The notes under the pieces are model-generated. The model was not told the DNA's origin, did not search any database, and saw only the letters and a program-made list of their open reading frames with translations. Made by a program: the position numbers and the translations under genes. A stretch of DNA of 59,724 nucleotides from Acidobacteriota bacterium (GTDB lineage: Bacteria > Acidobacteriota > UBA4820 > DSQY01), in assembly GCA_021813555.1 (NCBI GenBank), contig JAKAKG010000054.1, forward strand, positions 1 through 59,724, read 5' to 3'. This document shows, in pieces, positions 49,856 through 57,923 of the stretch (its first letter is position 1; each line of letters opens with the position of its first letter).

Positions 49856-49885
49856 ATATTAGAGAGCTGATTCCCCCCTTGTCAA
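49856..49885 (-). promoter_or_regulatory. Promoter for the hyb operon (TTGACA-18-TAATAT)
   Basis: Minus strand TTGACA (49885-49880), 18-bp spacer, TAATAT (49861-49856). Confidence 0.6.
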
Positions 49886-50144
49886 GCCTATTCGATAACC
49901 CGATTCACGCGCCCCCGTTGCAGCCATCAAAGGGCCGTGTCCGCTTAGCCTTAGGTTTTTCAGCACCTTCTTGGCGAAGCGGCAGAGATGGAAATCTTTT
50001 TGTTCTATTGTGAAACTGTATGGGCTCTGTTAATCGCGAACACCGTTCACATCTTTTCAACCGAGTCTGCCGCACCCGCGGCCCACCGCTCCTGAGAGCC
50101 CCGCGGCCCCGCTGTTCCGCCCCATGACAGCTCCGTCTGCCACC

Positions 50145-50173
50145 TTCACATCGAGCGGGCACCGTGATATACT
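50145..50173 (+). promoter_or_regulatory. Promoter for tpiA (TTCACA-17-TATACT)
   Basis: TTCACA 50145-50150; TATACT 50168-50173. Confidence 0.5.
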
Positions 50174-50205
50174 TTTTAGAATACGTGCCGAATTCTTTAG
50201 AGGGG

Positions 50206-50940
50206 ATGCTTATGGAGTCCGTCTTGGTCGCAGCCAACTGGAAGATGTACAAGACCACAGCCGACGTCCAGCATTTCTTCGATCGCTGGTCTCGCGATCC
50301 CGCGCCTCCCGGGCGCGAGGTGGCTTTCTTCCCACCCTTTCCCCTCCTCCCGCTGTTGCGCAGCCTCCTCCCGCAGGGCCAGGCCCTCGGCGCACAGAAC
50401 GCCCACGAGGCCGACGAGGGCGCGTTCACCGGAGAGGTGTCCTGCGCCCTTCTCAAGGACCTGGGATGTGACTACGTGCTGATCGGGCACTCGGAGCGGC
50501 GCAACCTCTTTGGCGAAACCGATGCCCGGATCGCCGCCAAGATGAGGGCGGCCTTCCGGCACGGAGTAAGGCCCATCCTGTGCGTCGGTGAGCATCTGGA
50601 CGAGCGCCAGGGGGGCCGAACCCTCGACGTGGTCCTCGGGCAACTCGCGGAGGACCTGGGCGCGGCGCCTCCCCCGTCGGGCTTCGACGTGGCCTACGAA
50701 CCCGTCTGGGCCATCGGGACGGGCAAGGTGGCGCGCCCCCAGGACGCCGCGGAAGTTCACGAGGCCATCCTGGCATGGCTGCACGAGCACCATGCGGGTG
50801 CGGACGCCAGGATCCTCTACGGCGGCTCCGTCAAGCCCGACAGCGCCGCCGCCCTCCTGGCCACTCCGGGCGTTCGCGGCCTGCTCGTAGGCGGGGCGAG
50901 CCTGGACCCCGCGTCCTTCGCGGCCATCCTCCGCGCGTAA
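50206..50940 (+). CDS. tpiA: Triosephosphate isomerase
   Basis: VLVAANWKMYKT...DYVLIGHSERR...VAYEPVWAIGTGKVA...ILYGGSVKPDSA. ATG at 50206 or 50212. Confidence 0.97.
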   Translation: MLMESVLVAANWKMYKTTADVQHFFDRWSRDPAPPGREVAFFPPFPLLPLLRSLLPQGQALGAQNAHEADEGAFTGEVSCALLKDLGCDYVLIGHSERRNLFGETDARIAAKMRAAFRHGVRPILCVGEHLDERQGGRTLDVVLGQLAEDLGAAPPPSGFDVAYEPVWAIGTGKVARPQDAAEVHEAILAWLHEHHAGADARILYGGSVKPDSAAALLATPGVRGLLVGGASLDPASFAAILRA

Positions 50941-50975
50941 GTGCACCGAGGGCCAGGGGACTCGGGGCTTTCTTT

Positions 50976-51049
50976 CACTTTTCACTTTTCACTTTTCACT
51001 TTTCACTTTTCACTTTTCTTTTCACTTTCCCTTTTTCACTTCCCTCTCC
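50976..51049. repeat. Heptad array CACTTTT x6 plus degenerate polypyrimidine tail
   Basis: Perfect CACTTTT units at 50976, 50983, 50990, 50997, 51004, 51011. Confidence 0.92.
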
Positions 51050-51089
51050 CTTCAGTGGTATAGTTTTGGGTTCGTGCGAGAGGTGTTGC

Positions 51090-52394
51090 ATGCAGATGCC
51101 GATGGTCATCGTGGGCGGACAGTGGGGCGATGAGGGCAAGGGGAAGATCGTGAACCTTCTGGCGGACGCCGCGGATCTCGTGGCGCGCTACCAAGGCGGC
51201 CACAACGCTGGCCACACGGTCATTATCGGCGGCAGCCGCTATGCGCTGCACCTGGTGCCCTCGGGCATCCTGGCGGCGCGCAAGGTATGCGTCATCGGCA
51301 ACGGCATCGTCATCGATCCCGAAGCCCTGGTGAAGGAGCTTCGGTCGCTCAAAGACTCGGGCATTGACGTGGGTGCCCTGCGCATCTCCGACCGGGCCCA
51401 CCTCCTCCTGCCCCACCACGCCCTCCTGGACCAGCTGCGGGAGGCGAACAAGGGCGAAGGCAAGATCGGGACCACGGGACGGGGCATCGGCCCGTGCTAC
51501 GAGAGCAAATACAACCGCGAGGGCGTCCGCGCCATTTTCCTCACGGACCCGGTCCGGCTGAGCGCCGAGATCACGCGCCTGGCTGAGGACAAAAACCGTT
51601 ACTTGAAAGCCATGTTCGGCCACGACGGCATCCCCGCCGCGGAGGCCGTGGCCCGGTTTCTGGAGCTGGCCCCTGAAATCGCGCCCCTGGTGTGCGACAC
51701 GTCGGCCCTGGTGAACGGCACCATTGACGCGGGCGGCCGGGTGCTCTGCGAAGGGGCTCAGGGAACCCTGCTGGACGTGGATCACGGCACCTACCCCTAC
51801 GTCACCTCCAGCAACAGCACGGCTGGCGGCGCGTGCACGGGGCTGGGAATGGCGCCCACCAGGATCAAGAGCATCATCGGGGTTTTCAAGGCTTACTGCA
51901 CCCGTGTGGGCGCCGGACCCTTCGTATCCGAGCTGGACAACGAGCAGGGGAACCTAATCCGCGAGCGGGGCCACGAGTACGGAACTACCACGGGGCGGCC
52001 CCGCCGATGCGGGTGGTTCGATGCCGTGGCGGCGAGATATTCGGTGCGCATCAACGCCCTCGACGGCATGGCCCTCACGCTCCTGGACGTCCTGGACGCC
52101 TTCGACGAGGTGAAGGTATGCGTCGCCTATGAGTTCGAAGGCAAGCGCATCACCGAGTTCCCCGCGGGACGGTGGATCTTGGAAGGAGCCACCCCCGTTC
52201 TCGAAACCTTCCCCGGCTGGAAGACGAGCATATACGGCACCACCAACTGGGACGCCCTTCCCGAAAACGCCAAGGCCTACGTGGGACATCTTGAGCGTCT
52301 CGCGGGGGTGCCCGTGGCCATCCTCTCCACGGGCCCGGACCGGGCGCACACCATCGTGCGGGACGCCTCCCTTCGGAAACTCCTGGGGCTATGA
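51090..52394 (+). CDS. purA: Adenylosuccinate synthetase
   Basis: MVIVGGQWGDEGKGKIVNLLAD...QGGHNAGHTV...VTSSNSTAGGACTGLG...TTTGRPRRCGWFDAVA. Confidence 0.98.
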   Translation: MQMPMVIVGGQWGDEGKGKIVNLLADAADLVARYQGGHNAGHTVIIGGSRYALHLVPSGILAARKVCVIGNGIVIDPEALVKELRSLKDSGIDVGALRISDRAHLLLPHHALLDQLREANKGEGKIGTTGRGIGPCYESKYNREGVRAIFLTDPVRLSAEITRLAEDKNRYLKAMFGHDGIPAAEAVARFLELAPEIAPLVCDTSALVNGTIDAGGRVLCEGAQGTLLDVDHGTYPYVTSSNSTAGGACTGLGMAPTRIKSIIGVFKAYCTRVGAGPFVSELDNEQGNLIRERGHEYGTTTGRPRRCGWFDAVAARYSVRINALDGMALTLLDVLDAFDEVKVCVAYEFEGKRITEFPAGRWILEGATPVLETFPGWKTSIYGTTNWDALPENAKAYVGHLERLAGVPVAILSTGPDRAHTIVRDASLRKLLGL

Positions 52395-54637
52395 TTCGGC
52401 GCCCAACGCCCGCCCTGGCGGGCCTGGCGTCGGCGATTTTCATCACCCTCGCGGCCCTGGCCGCCCCGTCCCCGCCGCCCAAGGTCGTAGTCCTGGGGTT
52501 TGACGGCGCCGATCCCACCCTCGTCCGCAAGTACATGGCCGAGGGCGTCATGCCCAACCTCACCAGGCTGGCGGCGCAGGGAACGTTCAAAAACCTGAAG
52601 GTCACCAACCCGCCTCAGACTCCCGTCTCTTGGGGCGCCTTCATGACGGGGCTGAATCCGGGAAAGAACCACGTCTTCGACTTTCTGGCGAGGGACGTAA
52701 AAACCTACAAGCCCTCCTTCGCCCTCATGGAGGAAGGCTCCAAACCCTTCCTCTTGGGAAGGTGGAACCGCTTGGCCCTTTCCGGGGCGGTCTTCCTTGC
52801 CGTCTTCATCCTGGCCTGGGGGGGCGCCCGGCTCCTGGGCAGACGAGGGCCCATGGTTCTGGCTTCGGCGGCGGCCGCGGGAGCGATCCTCGCTGCGGGC
52901 TCCTGGGGTACCGTGGGGCGTGACATCCCCTCGCGCGTGCCCCTGCCCATCAACCATCTGGTGGGTACGCCCTTTTGGGAGACGGCCGCGGCCGCGGGGA
53001 GGAAGTGCCTCGTTTTCCGCGTGCCCGACACCTTCCCGGCCAAGCCCTACCGCGAGGGGCGGCTTTTGGCGGGCCTGGGCGTCCCCGACATGCGAGGCCG
53101 CGTGGGCACGCCCTACATCTTCACGACGGACCCGTCCCTCACGGCCGGGAGCAACGAATTCTCCGTGGACATCGTGGCCCTTCCTCCTGGTGCTCCCCAG
53201 CCCGTGCATACCAAAATTCAAGGGCCCTTTAACAAGCCGTTTTACGAGTACGTGATCCAGGACGCCCCGGGCTGCGAAACGGACCCGGCCGTGGTGGAGA
53301 CCCTGAAGAAGCGCGCCGAGGAGAAGCTCAAGGCCGGCGGCGTCCCCGCCACCATCGACATCCCTCTCGCCCTGTCCTGGGACGCGGCCGCAGGGACCTG
53401 CACCTACGACGTGCAGGGCCACCGGAGCACCCTGAAAGTGGGCCAGTGGTCCGACTGGGTCGTCTTGGACTTCGCCTTCAACCGGCTTCTCCACCTCCAA
53501 GGCATGGTCCGGTTCTATCTTCTGGCCGTGAAACCTTCGGTGCGCCTGTACATGTCCCCTATCCACTTTCATCCGGAGGATCACGGCATCCCCATCTCCT
53601 ACCCGCCGGACTACGCGGAGAAGCTCCTGAAACGGTTCGGGTTTTACAAGACCATGGGCTGGGCCGAGGACACATGGACCATCTCCTCGGGCCTCGCGGA
53701 CGAGGCGCAATTTCTCTCGGATATGAACCAGACCGTGGACGCCTACGAGAAGATGATGAAGGGCCTCCTGAAGGACGGAGACTGGGACCTGTACGTGCAG
53801 GTCTACGAGTTCACGGACCGCACGGCCCACGTGCTCTGGCGCTACCTCGACCCCAAGCACCCCATGTACGACGCGGCCAAGGCGCCCACGTACCAGGAAG
53901 CCATGCGCAAGACCTACAAGCGCATGGACACCATCGTGGGCGAGGCCATGGATCTCATGCCCAAGGGGGCGGCGCTTATCGTCCTGTCGGACCACGGCTT
54001 CACGTCGTTCCGGCGCGCCGTGAACACGAACCGGTGGCTCATCGATCACGGTTACATGGTCCTTACGGCAGACACGGGCACTCTCACCCTTCAGGATCTT
54101 TTCGACGACAACAGGCTCCTCTTCAAGAACGTGGACTGGAGCAGGACCAAGGCCTATGCCCTGGGACTGGGCAACGTGTATATCAACTTGAAGGGCCGGG
54201 AGGCCCACGGCTGCGTCAACCCCGGCCCCGAGTACGACGCCCTCATGGCGCGGCTCAAAAAGGAACTCCCGGAGATGGTGGACCCGGACACGGGCGGCAA
54301 ACCCGTCTTCGCCGTCTACACCCGTGACGAGCTCTACAAGGGCTACGATCCCAACCTCACTCCCGACCTTCGGGTGGCCAATCCCCCCGGATACAGGGTT
54401 TCGTGGCAGACCTCCCTTGGGGGCGCTCCCGAGCGCCTCGTGGAACCCAACGACACGCCGTGGAGCGGGGATCACTGTTCGCTGGACCCCTCCTTCGTGC
54501 CGGGAGTCTTCTTTTGCAACCGGAAGGTGGACTTGAACCCGGACATGCTCGACATGGCTCCCACGATCCTGTCCCTCTCCGGGGTAAAACCGCCCGCCGA
54601 TCTCGAAGGTCGGCCGCTTCTGGAGGCCGCGCCGTGA
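52391..54637 (+). CDS. Alkaline-phosphatase-superfamily phosphodiesterase/nucleotide pyrophosphatase-like protein with internal TM segments
   Basis: VVVLGFDGADPTLVRKYMAEGVMPNLTRLAAQGTFKNLKVTNPPQTPVSWGAFMTG...ALIVLSDHGF...GDHCSLDPSFVPGVFF. Confidence 0.85.
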   Translation: MIRRPTPALAGLASAIFITLAALAAPSPPPKVVVLGFDGADPTLVRKYMAEGVMPNLTRLAAQGTFKNLKVTNPPQTPVSWGAFMTGLNPGKNHVFDFLARDVKTYKPSFALMEEGSKPFLLGRWNRLALSGAVFLAVFILAWGGARLLGRRGPMVLASAAAAGAILAAGSWGTVGRDIPSRVPLPINHLVGTPFWETAAAAGRKCLVFRVPDTFPAKPYREGRLLAGLGVPDMRGRVGTPYIFTTDPSLTAGSNEFSVDIVALPPGAPQPVHTKIQGPFNKPFYEYVIQDAPGCETDPAVVETLKKRAEEKLKAGGVPATIDIPLALSWDAAAGTCTYDVQGHRSTLKVGQWSDWVVLDFAFNRLLHLQGMVRFYLLAVKPSVRLYMSPIHFHPEDHGIPISYPPDYAEKLLKRFGFYKTMGWAEDTWTISSGLADEAQFLSDMNQTVDAYEKMMKGLLKDGDWDLYVQVYEFTDRTAHVLWRYLDPKHPMYDAAKAPTYQEAMRKTYKRMDTIVGEAMDLMPKGAALIVLSDHGFTSFRRAVNTNRWLIDHGYMVLTADTGTLTLQDLFDDNRLLFKNVDWSRTKAYALGLGNVYINLKGREAHGCVNPGPEYDALMARLKKELPEMVDPDTGGKPVFAVYTRDELYKGYDPNLTPDLRVANPPGYRVSWQTSLGGAPERLVEPNDTPWSGDHCSLDPSFVPGVFFCNRKVDLNPDMLDMAPTILSLSGVKPPADLEGRPLLEAAP

Positions 54638-55791
54638 AACTCCACCGGTCGGCGCTGGCGCTCGCCTTCCTGGGATCGCTGGCCACCCTCAGTCCCGCCC
54701 AGCAGCCCCCCAAGGACGACGCGGAGGCGGCCATCCGGAGGCTCGCGGGGCAGATCGCCGAGATCGCCGGCAAGCAGCAGGGCGTCCTGGACCGGATGGA
54801 CCTTTTGAAGCGGCGCCTCAGGCTTGACGAGATGATGCTGGCCCGCATGGAGAGCCAGCAGGCCCAGGCCGCGGCCGCCGTGGAGACAGCCACGGCCCGG
54901 TTGGCCGACCTTTCCCGGCAGGAAGAACGGGCGCGCCGATACCTTCGCCTGCGGATGCGCCAGGTGTACGCCCTCGGGGTCCTCCAGCAGTACCGCCTTC
55001 TCTTCGCGGTGAACTCCACCCAGGACCTTCGGTCGGCGGGCCTGTACCTGAGCGCGTTGGGGACCAGGGATGCAAAGGCATTCGGCCGCCTCTCCAACGT
55101 GCGCGCGGACCAAGCACGGCTTCAGAGCGACCTGGCCGCCTCTGAGGAAGCGTTACGGACGCGCGCCCTGGACACGCAGCGGGAGCGCCAAACTCTCCTG
55201 GCCGAGCAATCCCGCCAGAGCGCCCTCCTGGCTCGCCTCAGCCAAGAGCGGCAGACGGCCCAGCAGGGACTGGAGGAGACCCTTGCCGCCGCCAAGGCCA
55301 TGGACCGTTACGTGACGGATCTGGCTTTTCGAAGCCGCGTGGACCTCATGAGCAAAAACATGGCCCTGGCCCGCGGGCTTCTGCCCCGGCCCTGCGAAGG
55401 TACCGTCCTGCGGGGGTTCGGGGATTTCATCCATCCCAAGTTCAGGACCCGCGTCCCCCACCCGGGCCTCGACGTGGGCGCGCCTCTGGGCTCCCCCGTA
55501 AAAGCCGTCTTCGACGGGCAGGTAGAGTACGCGGGGTGGCTCTCTGGCTACGGCTACACGGTTATCTTGAGCCATCCGGGGGGGTTCTTCAGCATCTACG
55601 GGCACCTGGACCAGATATCCGCCACCAAGGGCGAGACGCTGGCCCAGGGGCAGGTCTTGGGGGCCGTGGGTGAAAACGCGGCCACGGGCACCACGGCCCT
55701 TTACTTCGAACTGCGCCAGGGGGCCAAGGCAGTGGATCCGGCCCTCTGGTTGAAAGGAGAAACGCATGCGGCCGATTCCAGCGCCCGTTAA
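54634..55791 (+). CDS. EnvC-like murein hydrolase activator (coiled coil + degenerate LytM/M23)
   Basis: GTG start; long coiled coil; LytM region HPGLDVGAPLGSPVKAVFDGQVEYAGWLSGYGYTVILSHPGGFFSIYGHLD...TALYFELRQGAKAVDPALWL (HxH replaced by AxY). Confidence 0.9.
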   Translation: MKLHRSALALAFLGSLATLSPAQQPPKDDAEAAIRRLAGQIAEIAGKQQGVLDRMDLLKRRLRLDEMMLARMESQQAQAAAAVETATARLADLSRQEERARRYLRLRMRQVYALGVLQQYRLLFAVNSTQDLRSAGLYLSALGTRDAKAFGRLSNVRADQARLQSDLAASEEALRTRALDTQRERQTLLAEQSRQSALLARLSQERQTAQQGLEETLAAAKAMDRYVTDLAFRSRVDLMSKNMALARGLLPRPCEGTVLRGFGDFIHPKFRTRVPHPGLDVGAPLGSPVKAVFDGQVEYAGWLSGYGYTVILSHPGGFFSIYGHLDQISATKGETLAQGQVLGAVGENAATGTTALYFELRQGAKAVDPALWLKGETHAADSSAR

Positions 55792-56956
55792 ACGATCCGC
55801 CACGCTGGCCCTGATCCTGGCGGTTTTGGCCGCCGTGCCCGTCTTCGGGCAGAGCGCCGAGGCGAAGCCGCCTTTGGATGAGGCCTCCTGGTCCCTCTTC
55901 CAGCGCATTTTCGGCATGGTCCTGAAGGACTACGTGGACCCCAAGACTCCCGATGAGGTCATCCTGGGCGCCCTCAAGGGGGCCGCCTCCAGCGCGGGCC
56001 CCGAATGCGCCTACATCCCTCCCGATGAAGTGGCCGCCTACAGGGCGCTGGATAGGGCTCCCGCGGCCTTGCCCATTTACGTAACCAAGGAGAGCGATTT
56101 CGCCAAGGTGCTGGCCTCCTACCCCGGCCAAGATCTGTCCATCCACCCCGGTGACGCCCTCCGCTTCATCGGCGACCGCTCCACCTACGACCTCACCTAC
56201 CCCCAAGTGCTGGAGGCCATGCGCGGGACCCCGGGCGAAAAGGTCCGCTGCATCTTCATCAAACAGGAGTCGTGGCAATCCTATACGGTGACCCTGACCC
56301 GCCAAACCCCCGCGCCTCCCCGCTGGTTGCCTCTGGGCAACGGCTCCGGGGCTCTGGTTCTGCCCTGCCTCGAAGCTCCCCTGCCGCCGGAGGTGAGCAG
56401 GGCTCTGGCGGGAGCCAAGGGTCCCGTCGTGGTGGACCTCAGAGGGTGCGCCGCCGACGACGCGCGGGCGGCCCTGAGATGGGCAGGGGACCTGCTGGGC
56501 AAGGGACAGGGTCCCGCACGCAAGGGTTCCAAGGGGGTGGTCCACGACCCCCTGGCGGGCCCCGGTCTCCTGGCGGGAAAGGTTACACGGGTCTTGGTGA
56601 ACGACACGACGGCCCGCGGCGGTGAAGTACTGGCCCTCGCATTGGCGGGAGGCGGGGCCCTCCTGGCCGGCGGTCCCACCTTCGGCTGGGCCCCATACAG
56701 CCAGGACTTCCCATTGGAAAACGGCGGCCTCCTCAGGCTCAACACGGCTTACTTCCTCACTCCGCAGGGCGAAGCCCTCGACGGCCATCCCGTACCGCCG
56801 GCCATCCCGCTGGCCTTTGCCGAGGGCGCCAAGCCCGAGGAGATCTACCTCCAGACCCTCAAGGCCCAGCCGCCCGCACCTAGTCCCGTCATCGGGAAGG
56901 GGGACAAGGTCCAGCCAAATCCGGCGAGCGGCGGCCTCAAGGACCATGGGCGCTAA
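55766..56956 (+). CDS. CtpA/S41-like protein with apparently lost catalytic Ser/Lys
   Basis: Signal peptide; PDZ-like region; VLVNDTTARGGEVLALALAGGGALLAGGPTFGWAPYSQDF aligns with the S41 NEGSASASE..GEKTFGKG region; position next to EnvC. Confidence 0.75.
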   Translation: MRPIPAPVKRSATLALILAVLAAVPVFGQSAEAKPPLDEASWSLFQRIFGMVLKDYVDPKTPDEVILGALKGAASSAGPECAYIPPDEVAAYRALDRAPAALPIYVTKESDFAKVLASYPGQDLSIHPGDALRFIGDRSTYDLTYPQVLEAMRGTPGEKVRCIFIKQESWQSYTVTLTRQTPAPPRWLPLGNGSGALVLPCLEAPLPPEVSRALAGAKGPVVVDLRGCAADDARAALRWAGDLLGKGQGPARKGSKGVVHDPLAGPGLLAGKVTRVLVNDTTARGGEVLALALAGGGALLAGGPTFGWAPYSQDFPLENGGLLRLNTAYFLTPQGEALDGHPVPPAIPLAFAEGAKPEEIYLQTLKAQPPAPSPVIGKGDKVQPNPASGGLKDHGR

Positions 56957-57923
56957 CAAGGCTTCCTTCAGGGGCAAAGGCAGGAGAGGCGCACGCCGGG
57001 GGCCGGACGTTCCGCTCTGGCTGGTGCTCGTTCTCCTTCTTGCCCTGATCTTCACCGCGTTTCTGAGGTGCCGGGTAACCCCAAAACCGGAGACCAAGGC
57101 CCCCGAGCGTCACGCGGCGAAAGAGCAGGCCCGGCAAGCGCCGAAACCCGCTCCCAAGAAGCGGGATCACCCCCAGGCGGAGCCCCCTCTGTGGCCTGAG
57201 AGCCCTCCCGGGGAGAAGGCCACCCCCGCGCCGCCCCGTCCCCTTCCCCGTGAGGGCGTACGCCGAATCTGCCTGGTCATCGACGACGTAGGCTACCGGC
57301 TGGATCTCGCCCAAACTGCCGCGGATAAACTCCCGAAGGAAACGACCTTCGCCGTCATTCCTTTCCTTCCCTATTCCGAGCCCTCCGCGACCCTCCTCCA
57401 TGACCGGGGGTTCGCCGTCATCCTTCACTGCCCCATGGAGCCAGAAGCTTCAGGCCAGTGGAAGACCACGCCGGGGACGCTCCTGGTGGGCATGCCCGGG
57501 GCCGAAATTGAGCGGATCCTAGACTCGGATCTGAAAGGGGTTCCTTTCGCGGAGGGAATGAACAACCACATGGGCTCCCTCGCCACCACGGACCGCCCGC
57601 TCATGGAGGCCGTCTGCTCGGCTCTCAAGGCGCGGGGGCTCTATTTCCTGGACAGCCGCACCTCGGCCCGCACGGTGGCCTATGACACGGCCAGGGCCGC
57701 CGGCGTCCCCGCGGCCTATCGGTCCGTCTTTCTTGACGACGTGGACGAAGATGGTGCTATCATCAAGCAGATTGACTCGTGGGCCGCACGGTCGGAGCGG
57801 GAGGGGTCACCGGTGGCCATCGGGCACTTGCGCCCTCGCACCATCGAAGCCTTGGCCTTCCGCCTGCCCTACTGGCGCTCCAAGGGGGTTCGAATCGTGG
57901 CGCTGCGTGAGGTGGTCCATTGA
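56946..57923 (+). CDS. Divergent polysaccharide deacetylase family protein (YibQ-like)
   Basis: RRICLVIDDVGYRLDLAQTAADKLPKETTFAVIPFLPYSEPSATLLHDRGFAVILHCPMEPE...GMNNHMGSLATTDRPLMEAVCSALKARGLYFLDSRTSART. Confidence 0.92.
   Translation: MGANKASFRGKGRRGARRGPDVPLWLVLVLLLALIFTAFLRCRVTPKPETKAPERHAAKEQARQAPKPAPKKRDHPQAEPPLWPESPPGEKATPAPPRPLPREGVRRICLVIDDVGYRLDLAQTAADKLPKETTFAVIPFLPYSEPSATLLHDRGFAVILHCPMEPEASGQWKTTPGTLLVGMPGAEIERILDSDLKGVPFAEGMNNHMGSLATTDRPLMEAVCSALKARGLYFLDSRTSARTVAYDTARAAGVPAAYRSVFLDDVDEDGAIIKQIDSWAARSEREGSPVAIGHLRPRTIEALAFRLPYWRSKGVRIVALREVVH

Noticed and set aside
49905-50456. 183-aa minus-strand ORF upstream of tpiA
   Set aside because: Overlaps the tpiA promoter and coding start; no recognisable domain.
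52277-54475. 732-aa minus-strand ORF
   Set aside because: Antisense to the phosphodiesterase gene; shadow ORF.
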